Shown here piece by piece: positions 23,639-32,256 of a DNA stretch of 64,000 bases. The position numbers and the translations under genes were made by a program. The first letter of the stretch is position 1. The number at the start of each line of letters is the position of its first letter. Origin of the DNA: Sporichthya polymorpha DSM 43042 (lineage in GTDB: Bacteria; Actinomycetota; Actinomycetes; Sporichthyales; Sporichthyaceae); contig NZ_KB913029.1 of assembly GCF_000384115.1 (NCBI RefSeq), positions 3,695,057-3,759,056 on the forward strand, given 5' to 3'. A model generated the notes under the pieces. That model was given only the letters and a program-made list of their open reading frames with translations. It did no database searches and was not told where the DNA came from.

Positions 23639-23660
23639 CCTCACGTGGCGTCAGGGTCAA
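23639..23660 (-). promoter_or_regulatory. MerR-type operator and -35 of the tipA-like gene
   Basis: On the minus strand TTGACC (23660-23655) is followed by CCTGACGCCACGTGAGG (23655-23639), an inverted repeat with one mismatch, and a -10-like CACGAT after a 19-base spacer. The long spacer with an internal dyad is the MerR activator design and resembles the tipA promoter core. Confidence 0.7.
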
Positions 23661-23706
23661 GCCATTTCGAGGTGTGTCTGTCGGTGGCCGGTGGCAGGGT
23701 GAGGGC

Positions 23707-24291
23707 ATGGCCGAGAATCCCCTGAACGAGCCCAAGACTGTCCTGCACCGGTACTTCACGGGCGTGCGGGACGCCGTGCTGTGGAAGCTCGAGGACCTCT
23801 CCGAGTACGACGCCCGGCGGCCCTTGACCCCGACCGGTACCAACGTGCTGGGCGTGGCGAAGCACCTGGCCTGCGTCGAGCTCGGCTACTTCGGCTGGAC
23901 GTTCGGCCGGGCCACCGACATCACGCTGCCGTGGTACGACGACGACGCCGAACCCAACGCGGACATGTTCGCCACCGAGTCCGAGTCGAAGGAGGAAATC
24001 ATCGCCTTCTGGCGCCGCGTGCGCGAGATCTCGGACGCGACGATCACCGAGCTGCCGCTGGATGCGCCGGGGCACGTGCCGTGGTGGGGCGACCGCAATC
24101 CCGTCACGCTGCAGGTGATCCTCGTCCACATGATCGCCGAGGCGAACCGGCACGCGGGTCAGGTGGACATCGTCCGCGAGTTGATCGACGGTCAGATCGG
24201 CATTCGCGCCGACAACTCCAACTTGCCCGACGAGATCAACTGGCCGGAGTACCACGCCCGGCTGGAGACGCTGGCAGCACGGTTCCGCTGA
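23707..24291 (+). CDS. DinB family protein (DUF664-like)
   Basis: 194 residues from ATG at 23707 after GGTGAGGG. Four-helix DinB/YfiT-type fold with a probable metal site made of three histidines, seen in VAKHLACVELGYFGW, ILVHMIAEANRHAGQVD (two His). Members include thiol-dependent transferases, but most are uncharacterised, so no substrate is assigned. Together with the protein at 10654 this is the second member of the superfamily in the window. Its 3' end overlaps the convergent fumarylacetoacetase gene by 56 bases. Confidence 0.8.
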   Translation: MAENPLNEPKTVLHRYFTGVRDAVLWKLEDLSEYDARRPLTPTGTNVLGVAKHLACVELGYFGWTFGRATDITLPWYDDDAEPNADMFATESESKEEIIAFWRRVREISDATITELPLDAPGHVPWWGDRNPVTLQVILVHMIAEANRHAGQVDIVRELIDGQIGIRADNSNLPDEINWPEYHARLETLAARFR

Positions 24292-25456
24292 CCTCCCCGA
24301 ACCCGATCCGCACACCCTCCGCCCCGGGCGCGGTGGCGCGGATCGTGACGGTGTCCCCGTCGGCGAGGAACGTGCGTGAGGACCCGTCAGCGAGGCGGAT
24401 CGGTTCGGTTCCGTTCCAGCTGAGTTCGAGCAGACAGCCGCGCTGCTCCCGCTCGGGGCCCGACACCGTCCCGGACGCGAAGAGGTCGCCGGTCCGCAGC
24501 GACGCCCCGTTCACGGTCAGGTGGGCGAGCTGCTGCGGCGCGGTCCAGTACATGTCGGCGAAGGACGGACGGGAGACGACGGTGCCGTTCAGCTCGACCT
24601 CTAGCGCGATGTCGAGCCCGCTCGGCCCGCTGGTCCGCAGGTAGGGAAGCGGCTCCGGGTCCGGCGTCGGGGCAACGACGAGCGCACTCTCGAGCGCCGC
24701 GAGCGGCACCACCCACGGCGAGATCGAGGTCGCGAACGACTTGCCGAGGAACGGCCCGAGCGGCTGGGCCTCCCACTGCTGCACGTCACGGGCCGACCAG
24801 TCGTTGAGCAGGACGACGCCGAAGACGTGCTCGGCAAAGTCCTCGACCGGCACCCGCGTCCCCATCGTCGTCCCGGCGCCGACGACGAACCCGATTTCGG
24901 CCTCGATGTCGAGGCGCTGGGTCGGCCCGAACGTCGGCGGCCCGTCCGCGTTCCGGCGCTGGCCGCAGGGCCGCACGACGTCGGTGCCCGACACCACCAC
25001 CGTGCCCGCCCGGCCGTGGTAGCCGATCGGCAGGGGCTTCCAGTTCGGCGTCAGCGGCTCGCCGTCCGGTCGGAACATGCGTCCGAGGTTCGTCGCGTGG
25101 TGCTCCGAGGCGTAGAAGTCGACGTAGTCCGCGACGTCGAAGGGCAGATGCAACCTCACTGCGGAGCGCGGGATCAAGTGCGGCTCGACATCGATCGCGT
25201 GCGAGGGGTCGGACAGGAACGACGTCAGCGCCCGCCGGACATGGTCCCAGCGCGCCCGCCCCGCCGCCAGGAACCGGTTGAGCGACGGCTCGCCGAACGC
25301 CGGGTCACCGAACACGGGCGCGAGGTCGAGGACCGAATCCCCGATCGCGACCCCGCACCGGGGCGCCTCACCCGGCCGTGAGAACACCCCGAACGGCAGG
25401 TTCTGGAGCGGGAAGTCCGAGCCCTCCGGCACCGGCACCCAGGATCGCGTCGCCAC
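24236..25456 (-). CDS. fahA: Fumarylacetoacetase
   Basis: 406 residues from GTG at 25456, which has GGAGG nine bases upstream; an ATG at 25465 overlaps that site. Last enzyme of tyrosine degradation, cleaving fumarylacetoacetate to fumarate and acetoacetate. N-terminal FPLQNLPFGVFS domain is characteristic. Metal and catalytic residues appear in VDFYASEHHATNLGRMFRP, DIEAEIGFVVG, LLNDWSARDVQQWE and GKSFATSISPWVV. Length fits (about 410-420). No other homogentisate gene is near. The C-terminus overlaps the DinB gene by 56 bases; upstream lies the 25489-25915 repeat tract. Confidence 0.92.
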   Translation of the reverse strand: MATRSWVPVPEGSDFPLQNLPFGVFSRPGEAPRCGVAIGDSVLDLAPVFGDPAFGEPSLNRFLAAGRARWDHVRRALTSFLSDPSHAIDVEPHLIPRSAVRLHLPFDVADYVDFYASEHHATNLGRMFRPDGEPLTPNWKPLPIGYHGRAGTVVVSGTDVVRPCGQRRNADGPPTFGPTQRLDIEAEIGFVVGAGTTMGTRVPVEDFAEHVFGVVLLNDWSARDVQQWEAQPLGPFLGKSFATSISPWVVPLAALESALVVAPTPDPEPLPYLRTSGPSGLDIALEVELNGTVVSRPSFADMYWTAPQQLAHLTVNGASLRTGDLFASGTVSGPEREQRGCLLELSWNGTEPIRLADGSSRTFLADGDTVTIRATAPGAEGVRIGFGEVSGTVLPASPAGRGTPAS

Positions 25457-25488
25457 GCCGAGCATCCTCCCGCGCCCCCGCATCGCGC

Positions 25489-25915
25489 CTTCACCAGCCG
25501 TGCCGCGCCCCGGCGTCGTCTTCACTGGCCGTGCCGCGCCCCGGCTCGTCTTCACTGGCCGTGCCGCGCCCCGGCCCTCGTCTTCACTGGCCGTGCCGCG
25601 CCCCGGCCCTCGTCTTCACTGGCCGTGCCGCGCCCCGGCGTCGTCTTCACCAGCTGTGCCCCTGCTTCACCGGCCTGGCCGGGCCGGTGAAGCGGGGTAG
25701 GGCTGGTGAAGCGCGGACCCGGGCTGACCTTGCTTCACCAGCCGTGCCGCGCGCTCCGATCTTGTCTTCACCAGCCGCGCCGCCCCCGGCCTCGTCTTCA
25801 CCAGCTGTGCCGCGTCCCCTCTCGCGCCTTCACCAGCCCCAGCCTGCTTCACCCGCCAGGCCCAGCGTGTGAGGCAGGGGCTCAGCTGGTGAAGTGCGCG
25901 GGGGAGCTGGTGAAG
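25489..25915. repeat. Noncoding tandem repeat tract (about 31-base unit) with inverted half-copies
   Basis: Six head-to-tail copies begin at 25489, 25520, 25550, 25582, 25614 and 25645. Each starts CTTCACYRGC, continues GTGCCGCGCCCCGG and ends in a short variable TCGT tail, unit 30-32 bases. Further on, looser CTTCACCAGC copies (25665, near 25733, 25767, 25797, 25829) alternate with inverted GCYGGTGAAG copies (25684-25711, near 25883, 25905), so hairpins can form. All frames are open because of composition, but no convincing protein results. It fills the 490-base space between fahA and the first beta-propeller gene. Confidence 0.9.
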
Positions 25916-25946
25916 CGGGCCCAGGGGGTGGGCCCAGGGCGTGGGC

Positions 25947-28070
25947 TCAGCCGGCGGGCGGGGGCGCGACCTGGGTGGCAGCGCCGTCCTCGACCGGCAT
26001 CGGGCGGTTCTTCGGCTCGTCCGGGGCGGTCCTGACCGACCCGGTGGGAGAGAAGGTCTCCGGGTCGAGGAGGACGACGGCGTTGCCGGTGATCGCGACC
26101 AGCCGGTTGCCGACCGGCAGGACGCGAAGGATGTACGAGTCCGCGACGAACTTGCCGGCCTTGCGGAGCGTGCCGTCGGCGCCGACCTGAATGCCGAGAG
26201 CGGCGGGGACCTGAATCTCCCCGACGAAGCCCGGGCGCCCGTCGGAGGTGAAGCACTGGGCGTCAGGCGGGCACGGGACCTTCTGCGTCACGTAGGCCGG
26301 CAGGACCGCGAGACGGCGGCCCGGCAGGTAGGTGAACGCGCGGGAGTCGTGCTCGACGTCGGTCCAGCCGCGGCCGTAGCCGACCGCGGCGGTGCGGGTC
26401 GGCTTCGCGAGGTTGCGCAGGTCGAACGACGAGACCTGCAGCCCGGTGAGGCGGCCGGTCGAGTCCGCGTCCTGGCCGACGCCGAGCAGACGGTCCCCGC
26501 CGACCGGATGGAGGTAGGCGGAGTAGCCCGGGATCTTCAGCTCGCCGCGCACGGCCGGGTTGGCCGGGTCGGCGAGGTCGACCAGGTACAGCGGGTCGGT
26601 CTGACGGAACGTCACGATTGCCGCGATGTCGTCGAACCACCGGACGGCACGGATCGTCTCGCCCTTGCCGAGGCCGGAGACCGAGCCGATCTTCCGCAGT
26701 TCGTCACCGCGCTCGGCGAGGACCACGACGCTCGACTGCGAGTTCGGGGTCTGCTCCGGGGGCGCCCACGGCTGGCCGGTCGTCGTCGCGATGCGCAGCT
26801 TGCCCTGGTGCTCCGAGAGCGCCCAGCGGCCGAGGAGGAAGCCGGGCACCGACCCCGTCGCGACGTACGGGCTGTCGTTGCGGCCGGTGACGTCGAACGC
26901 GTGGATCCGCGTCCGCATCTCCTGCTCACGCGGCCGCCGGCTGTCGATGGGGCGCGGCGAGTTCCAGCCGCCGTCGGTGGTGGCGACGTAGAGCCGATCC
27001 GTGGAGCTGTAGACGAGCTCGCCGTTGCTGACGACGCCGGCGGCCTTGCCCTTGTCGAGTCGGGTCCCGCCGTCGGCGGTGTCGAGCGTGAGGACAGAGA
27101 TGATCCCGAGCCCGGAGCGGACCGACGGGTGCCGCACGGCTCCGCAGCCCATCAGCGGGCCGGAGCGGACGACCTCGCCGGCCTTGTCGAGGACGGTGCG
27201 CTCGGGCAGGAAGTCCTCGGCCTTCGCGTCGCGGACGGCCTGGCGGTTGCGCGCCAGCGCCAGCGCCTCGGGCTCGCCCTCGCGCGGGGAACTGAACGCG
27301 ATGCGGGGCGAGCTCGTCAGCACGATGCGGGCGACGCCGTCGGTGAGCCGGCTGGTGACGTAGGAGCCGGTGATCCTCTCGGTGCGGACCAGCTTCGGCC
27401 GGGTCGGGTTGGACAGGTCGAGCACGGTCAGCACGACGTACGACTCGGCCGGGCGGTAGCGGTCGGGCGCGAAGCCGGGGGCGCGCTTGCCCGCGGGTGA
27501 GTCCACGGGGTCGTGCTGCTTCCACCCGGAGCCGAGCACCATCACGCGGTTCTGGTCGAGCACGAACAGCTCGCCCGGGTACTCGTTCTCGGCGAACGAG
27601 TGGGTCGCGAGCAGCTTGGGCTTGGGGCCCGCCGCGTCGACGACGGTGAGCTTGCCGTTCACCAGGCTGAGGACGCGGGTCCCGTCGATCTTCGCGATGT
27701 CGGGCTCGTCGACGCCGCGCTCCTGGGTGTTGGTCCCGGTCGGACCGTTCCCCACGGCGGCGCTCGGGGCGGAGCCCGCCCGCGACGCGTCGCCCTCGGC
27801 CGCCACCGGCGCGGTCTTGTACATTCGCGGGCCGCCGCCGAGGCCGTAGGCGGTGACCTCGGACTCCGCGGTCGAGCGCATGTACTTCGTGAACTCGTCG
27901 CAGTCGTGAAACTGCGGCAGCTCGTCGGCCGCCGCATGCCCCACCCCGCCGGTGACCGTGCCGTAGCTCAGGACGAGGGCGAGCGCCGCCCCCGTCCCGG
28001 CCGTGGCGCGCACCGCCCGGGCCCGAGTTCTGCGCGTCTTCGTCGTGCGCGTGCCGGTTCGACCGCTCAT
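25947..28070 (-). CDS. Secreted beta-propeller domain protein 1
   Basis: 707 residues from ATG at 28070. A basic twin-rich N-terminus (RTTKTRRTRARAVRA) and hydrophobic stretch GTGAALALVLSYGTV indicate export, possibly as an uncleaved anchor. After LPQFHDCDEFTKYM and a linker comes NTQERGVDEPDIAKIDGTRV, the start of the Pfam Beta_propel domain, which runs to the C-terminus. The blade core VRAVRWFDDIAAIVTFRQTD and GELKIPGYSAYLHPVG is shared almost exactly with the next gene. The C-terminal tail is Pro-rich. Role at the cell surface is unknown. Gap to the paralogue is 97 bases, so the pair is probably an operon. Confidence 0.85.
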   Translation of the reverse strand: MSGRTGTRTTKTRRTRARAVRATAGTGAALALVLSYGTVTGGVGHAAADELPQFHDCDEFTKYMRSTAESEVTAYGLGGGPRMYKTAPVAAEGDASRAGSAPSAAVGNGPTGTNTQERGVDEPDIAKIDGTRVLSLVNGKLTVVDAAGPKPKLLATHSFAENEYPGELFVLDQNRVMVLGSGWKQHDPVDSPAGKRAPGFAPDRYRPAESYVVLTVLDLSNPTRPKLVRTERITGSYVTSRLTDGVARIVLTSSPRIAFSSPREGEPEALALARNRQAVRDAKAEDFLPERTVLDKAGEVVRSGPLMGCGAVRHPSVRSGLGIISVLTLDTADGGTRLDKGKAAGVVSNGELVYSSTDRLYVATTDGGWNSPRPIDSRRPREQEMRTRIHAFDVTGRNDSPYVATGSVPGFLLGRWALSEHQGKLRIATTTGQPWAPPEQTPNSQSSVVVLAERGDELRKIGSVSGLGKGETIRAVRWFDDIAAIVTFRQTDPLYLVDLADPANPAVRGELKIPGYSAYLHPVGGDRLLGVGQDADSTGRLTGLQVSSFDLRNLAKPTRTAAVGYGRGWTDVEHDSRAFTYLPGRRLAVLPAYVTQKVPCPPDAQCFTSDGRPGFVGEIQVPAALGIQVGADGTLRKAGKFVADSYILRVLPVGNRLVAITGNAVVLLDPETFSPTGSVRTAPDEPKNRPMPVEDGAATQVAPPPAG

Positions 28071-28167
28071 GTCCCCACCGTCTCAATGTGTGATTGTGCT
28101 CGTCAGCTGTTTTCGCTGGTCTTTGCGTGGAAACCGCCGGTGCAGACGGTCCCCGCACGACCGGGGC

Positions 28168-30324
28168 TCAGCGGTAGTACGCCGAGCCGTGCAGGCGGAG
28201 TGACTCCGCGTCGAAGATCCGAACCCCCTCGTGATCAAGCGCCACGATCCGACCGTCGCCCAGCGGCATCACCTTGATCACCCGCCGGCGGTCGGAGTCG
28301 TACCAGGTCGCCAGCCGCCGCAGCCGGCCGTTGTCCGTCACCCCGATGGCCGCCAGGCCGTTGCGGCCCTCCCGGTAGGAGAAGACCGGTAGCACGGCGA
28401 GCGACTCACTCGGCAGGTACACGAACCCGCGCGGGTCCTGCTCGACCGGCGAGGAGGTCCCCGGCCCGAACCCGAGCGCGTCGGTGCGCCGCGGGTCCGT
28501 GAGGTCGAGGATGTCGAAGTTCGACACCTGCAGACCGCGGGTCGCGCCCCAGTTGTCTCCGTCCTGCCCGACGCCGAGGAGTCGGTGGTCGCCGATCGGG
28601 TGCAGGTAGGCCGAGTACCCCGGGATCTTGAGTTCGCCGCGCACCCGCGGGCTCTCCGGCCGTGAGAGGTCGACCAGGTACAGCGGGTCGGTCTGACGGA
28701 ACGTCACGATCGCGGCGACGTCGTCGAACCACCGCACCGCGCGGACGGTCTCCGTCAGGCCCATCCCGTCGACGCGGCCGATCTCGCGCATGCGCTTGCC
28801 GTCGGTGTCGAGAACGACGACGCCGGTCTCCGTGCTGCCCCCGCGCCGCCAGGGAGCGGTGCTGGTCGTGACCATCCGGAGCAGGCCGCCGGACTCCGAC
28901 ATCGCCCACCGGCCGTAGAGGTAGCCGTCGACCCGGCCGCTGGCGAGGTACTCCGCGCCGTCGCCGGTGATGTCGAACGAGTGCACGCGCGTGGTCACGC
29001 CGCTGCGCCCGCCGCGGAAGTCGTCCCACCCGTCGTCCCAGCCGCCGTCGGTGGTGGCCACGAACAGCTTCTCGGTCGTCGCGTAGACGAGGTCACCGCT
29101 GCCGACGAGCGCGGTCGCGGCGGCCTGCTCGATCGCGTCGTCGAGGCCGGTGTCGAGAGAGAGGACCGTCAGCAGGTCCAGCCCGGAGTCGGTGACCGGG
29201 TAGCGGACGTCGGAGCAGTCGAGCAGCGGCGTCTCCGAGACCGACCGCGCCTCCCGGTCCACGTTCCGGCGCATCGGCAGCCAGTCCTCACCGGGCACGC
29301 GGGCCAGGCGCTCGCGGGCGTCCTCCAGGCCGCGGTCGTCGCGCCCGCGCCACCCGTCGGTCAGGCCGCTCAGGCCCCGCAGGACGTCGGGCGTGCTGGA
29401 GAGGACCACGCGAACCGTGTCCCCGGTCATCCGCGCCGACAGGTAGCGCGCGGTGATCTCCTCGGTGCTCACGACGCGCGGCCGGGCCGGGTCGGAGAGG
29501 TCGACGACCGACAGCGTCGTCAGCGCCGCCGCCCCGCGGCTGCGGGCACCCGCCTCGTCGTCGAGGTACCGCTCCCGGGAGTCCGCGGTGCCGACGACGA
29601 CCGCCCGGTCCCCCGCGAGCAGGAGCTCCAGCGCCCGCTGGCCGGTCAGGCGGACGGACCCGAGCCGCCGCGGCGTCTGCCCGGCCACGTCCAGAACGAC
29701 GAGGCTGCGGTCCCGTACGGTCACGAGCAGGCGGCCGTCGGTCTTCGCGAGGTCCGCCTCGTCGACCCCGGCCTCCTGTGTGTTCGTCCCGGACGCGGAG
29801 CTGCCGACCGCGTCCGACGGGTCCGCCCCGGCGGACCGACCGGCCGCCGGCGCGGGTGCCGCTGGGGCGGCCGCGGGAGCGTCCATCGCCCGGGGTGCCT
29901 CCGCGCCTGCGGCCCCGGCCGTCGAAGCGTCGGCCTTCTGCGCGTTGGTGGCGGCCAGGGGTCCCGACCCGGGGACCGCCTGCGGGGCCGGGACCCCGGG
30001 CATCGGAGGCGGCACGGGGAGCGCCAGGTCGGCGGCGACGTCGTCGGTGGCCGTGTACTCGTCGTACGCCCGGCGCCGGGAGTCGGCGAGCCGGTCCAGG
30101 GCGAGGTCGCTCATGTGCTCGGCGAGGGCGTCGCAGTCGCGAAACGCGGGGAGCTCACTGGCGTCGGCGGAGGAGGCCCCCAGCGGGCTGACCAGCGTGA
30201 ACGTCAGCGCCGCGGCCCCCAGGACGCCGGTGCCGATCAAGGCCGCGGGCCAGGCGCGGCGCCGCCGCCCGGTGCTCGTCGTGCCCGTCGTCGTGCCGGG
30301 CTGACCGTCGCCGGTGACGTCCAT
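28168..30324 (-). CDS. Secreted beta-propeller domain protein 2 (paralogue)
   Basis: 718 residues from ATG at 30324, with AGGAGG five bases upstream; the frame further upstream lacks support. N-terminal GRRRRAWPAALIGTGVLGAAALTF is a signal/anchor. LPAFRDCDALAEHM parallels LPQFHDCDEFTKYM of the neighbour, followed by an Ala/Pro-rich linker (about 110-185) that is longer here, then NTQEAGVDEADLAKTDG and the propeller. The segment AAIVTFRQTDPLYLVDL and GELKIPGYSAYLHP is identical in both proteins, so a tandem duplication is likely. The paired conserved cysteine in the N-terminal DCD motif suggests a disulfide or partner contact. Function unknown. Confidence 0.85.
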   Translation of the reverse strand: MDVTGDGQPGTTTGTTSTGRRRRAWPAALIGTGVLGAAALTFTLVSPLGASSADASELPAFRDCDALAEHMSDLALDRLADSRRRAYDEYTATDDVAADLALPVPPPMPGVPAPQAVPGSGPLAATNAQKADASTAGAAGAEAPRAMDAPAAAPAAPAPAAGRSAGADPSDAVGSSASGTNTQEAGVDEADLAKTDGRLLVTVRDRSLVVLDVAGQTPRRLGSVRLTGQRALELLLAGDRAVVVGTADSRERYLDDEAGARSRGAAALTTLSVVDLSDPARPRVVSTEEITARYLSARMTGDTVRVVLSSTPDVLRGLSGLTDGWRGRDDRGLEDARERLARVPGEDWLPMRRNVDREARSVSETPLLDCSDVRYPVTDSGLDLLTVLSLDTGLDDAIEQAAATALVGSGDLVYATTEKLFVATTDGGWDDGWDDFRGGRSGVTTRVHSFDITGDGAEYLASGRVDGYLYGRWAMSESGGLLRMVTTSTAPWRRGGSTETGVVVLDTDGKRMREIGRVDGMGLTETVRAVRWFDDVAAIVTFRQTDPLYLVDLSRPESPRVRGELKIPGYSAYLHPIGDHRLLGVGQDGDNWGATRGLQVSNFDILDLTDPRRTDALGFGPGTSSPVEQDPRGFVYLPSESLAVLPVFSYREGRNGLAAIGVTDNGRLRRLATWYDSDRRRVIKVMPLGDGRIVALDHEGVRIFDAESLRLHGSAYYR

Positions 30325-30778
30325 CTGCTCCTCCTGGACCCGGGCCCCGTGGGGCGTGTCTCGGATCGAGGACGGGGTGGTGCGTCGAAACGTTCGCCCC
30401 AGGAGCCCCATCTCCCGAAATTCGGCGGAAATTGGGGACGAAATCGTCGGAGTCGGGGGAACCGCGCCGTACTCGACTGCGTCCAAGCCCCCAGCGAGCG
30501 CGCAAGTCCGCCCCGTCGTGGAGGGGACGACGGGACGGGCTGCTCGTCGAGGTGCGAGCACGAGGAACACCGAACCGAGTTCAGGTCGGGATCGGAGGGG
30601 ATCCGATCGGAACGCCCCGCCTGGCGGTCGGTCCGGATCCCGTGCTCGCCCTCTGCGTTTAACGCGTCTTCCCCCCGCGTCTTCTCCTGCGCGCCGCGCC
30701 TGTCCGGGGGTGGGGATGGGCGCGCCACGCCGCAGAAGACGCGGCGCGAAAGGCGCGCCACGCCGCAGAAGATGGGCC
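30325..30778. other. Intergenic region, 454 bases, promoter side of beta-propeller pair
   Basis: No credible gene. It must hold the promoter for the beta-propeller pair on the minus strand, but I see no clear -35/-10. The part nearest 30778 contains the direct repeat described at 30719-30772 and GCGTCTTC motifs (30664, 30677) that are complementary to its GAAGACGC, so a hairpin at the end of the sugar dehydrogenase transcript is impossible to exclude. Confidence 0.5.
30719..30772. repeat. 21-bp direct repeat, two copies
   Basis: GGCGCGCCACGCCGCAGAAG plus one A occurs exactly at 30719-30739 and 30752-30772, period 33 bases. It lies just beyond the stop of the sugar dehydrogenase gene. Confidence 0.8.
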
Positions 30779-31939
30779 TCAGCCGAGCGTGATCCGCAGG
30801 ATCCGGTCGTCGCCGTCCGCGGGGCGGCCGCGGCCGTCGGTGTTGTTGGTGATCAGCCAGAGCGACCCGTCGGGAGCGAGGGCCACGGTCCGGAGCCGGC
30901 CGTACTCGCCCTCGAAGTGGGCGACGGGCTTGCCGGTCCCGGTGCCGGTGACCGGGATCTGCCACAGCCGCTGGCCGCGCAGGGCGGCCATCCACAGGGA
31001 GCCGCCAGCGAAGGCGAGCCCGCTCGGGGACGCCTCGGAGGTCGGCCACACGCGGGCCGGACGGGTGAACTCGGACCCGCCCTCGTCGCCCTCGACCTCC
31101 GGCCAGCCGTAGTTCCGGCCCGCCTGGATCCGGTTGAGCTCGTCCCAGGTGTTCTGGCCGAACTCGGACGCCCAGAGCTGGTCGGCGTCGTCCCAGGCGA
31201 GGCCCTGGACGTTGCGGTGGCCGTAGGACCACACGACCGAGTCCGGGTCCGGGTTGCCGGGAGCGGGCTTCCCGTCCGGCGTCATCCGCAGGATCTTGCC
31301 GTTGAGGTCGGCGCGGTCCTGCGAGGTCGGCCGGTCGGCGGCGTCGCCGGTCGAGGCGTAAAGCATCCCGTCCGGGCCGAACGCCAGCCGCCCGCCGTTG
31401 TGGATCCCGGACGCGTCGATCCCGTCGAGGATCACCTCGGGCCGGCCGAGGTTGTCCGCGGCGTAGGACATCCGGACGATCCGGTTGCCGTCGCTCGCGG
31501 TGAAGTAGGCGTACAGACGGGGATTCGTCTCGAAGTCCGGCCCGACGGCGATGCCGAGCAGCCCGCCCTCGCCGCCGTGGTCGACGCCGGGGACGGTGCC
31601 GACGGTGCTGACCTTCCCGCCGGGGGAGACGCGCTGAATCTTCGCCGTGTCCCGCTCGGAGACCAGCGCAGAGCCGTCCGGGAGGAACGCCAGCCCCCAG
31701 GGGGAGGTCAGCCCGGTGACCACGTCCCCGGTGACGGTGGGTTTGCCGGCGGAGGGCGACCGGCCGGGGGACCGGCCGGGGGACGCGGTCGGGTCCGGGC
31801 TCGCGGCCACGGCCGGTCCGGTGGGCGAGTCCGTGTAGACCGGCGGCATCGCGGCGGGATCGTCGTCGTCCCCGCACGCCGCCAGCCCGAGCCCCAGCGT
31901 CACCGCGAGGGTGCCCGCCCCCAGTCGTCCGATCCGCAT
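30779..31939 (-). CDS. PQQ-dependent sugar dehydrogenase-like lipoprotein
   Basis: 386 residues from ATG at 31939 with GGAGGG upstream. Signal peptide with lipobox LGLGLAAC (Cys22), then a Pro/Ser-rich spacer and a six-bladed propeller of the soluble glucose/aldose sugar dehydrogenase family. Family landmarks are LTSPWGLAFLPDGSALVSERD, GVDHGGEGGLLGIAVGPDF, SGIHNGGRLAFGPDGMLY, YGHRNVQGLAWD and ELNRIQAGRNYGWPEVEG (pieces quoted singly). These enzymes oxidise aldoses outside the membrane using PQQ; no PQQ synthesis genes are seen here, so cofactor use is unproven. Divergent from the ilvB leader. Confidence 0.88.
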   Translation of the reverse strand: MRIGRLGAGTLAVTLGLGLAACGDDDDPAAMPPVYTDSPTGPAVAASPDPTASPGRSPGRSPSAGKPTVTGDVVTGLTSPWGLAFLPDGSALVSERDTAKIQRVSPGGKVSTVGTVPGVDHGGEGGLLGIAVGPDFETNPRLYAYFTASDGNRIVRMSYAADNLGRPEVILDGIDASGIHNGGRLAFGPDGMLYASTGDAADRPTSQDRADLNGKILRMTPDGKPAPGNPDPDSVVWSYGHRNVQGLAWDDADQLWASEFGQNTWDELNRIQAGRNYGWPEVEGDEGGSEFTRPARVWPTSEASPSGLAFAGGSLWMAALRGQRLWQIPVTGTGTGKPVAHFEGEYGRLRTVALAPDGSLWLITNNTDGRGRPADGDDRILRITLG

Positions 31940-32038
31940 CTGTGCCCTCCCCGGTCCGTGTTCTCTCGTCTGCCCGGACAACGCTGTCTCGATCCCGGAC
32001 GTGCCCGTCTCGGATCGTGGACCGGGGGCGGTCTCAAC

Positions 32039-32068
32039 TTGACACGGTGGTCACCGATCGGCGACGGT
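32039..32068 (+). promoter_or_regulatory. Probable ilvB promoter
   Basis: Perfect -35 TTGACA at 32039-32044. The -10 is weak (GACGGT at 32063-32068 with an 18-base spacer). It places the start of transcription close to the leader peptide ATG at 32075. Confidence 0.5.
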
Positions 32069-32074
32069 TCGTGC

Positions 32075-32119
32075 ATGTGTCTTCGTCTGACCGTAGTACT
32101 CGTCGAGCGTGCCGTCTGA
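32075..32119 (+). CDS. ilvB leader peptide (attenuator)
   Basis: A 14-residue frame, MCLRLTVVLVERAV, starting at ATG 32075 and ending at TGA 32117. Seven of 14 residues are Leu or Val, and the valine codons GTA GTA and leucine CTT are rare in this genome, as expected of a charging sensor. GCGTGCC inside its last codons (32107-32113) can pair with GGCACGC (32135-32141), competing with the downstream terminator. Ribosome stalling when Leu- or Val-tRNA is short would favour readthrough into ilvB. Actinobacterial ilvB genes commonly have such leaders. Confidence 0.85.
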   Translation: MCLRLTVVLVERAV

Positions 32120-32142
32120 GCGCCGACTCGGTCAGGCACGCC

Positions 32143-32181
32143 ACCCCTCGATCCGCCCGCTAAGGGCGCGGGGGGTTTTTT
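32143..32181 (+). terminator. Attenuator terminator before ilvB
   Basis: Stem CGCCC (32154-32158) with GGGCG (32164-32168), extended by ACCCC (32143-32147) with GGGGT (32172-32176), followed by six T (32176-32181). It lies between the leader peptide and the ilvB start. Confidence 0.85.
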
Positions 32182-32256
32182 GTTGCCTCCCGGCCTTGTG
32201 TCACCGCACCTGTGTCCCCGCACCACCCCGCGCACGTTCCCGGAAAGAGAATCCCG

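Noticed and set aside
25489-25664. CRISPR array
   Set aside because: Units are contiguous and the would-be spacers are the same from unit to unit; no cas gene is present.
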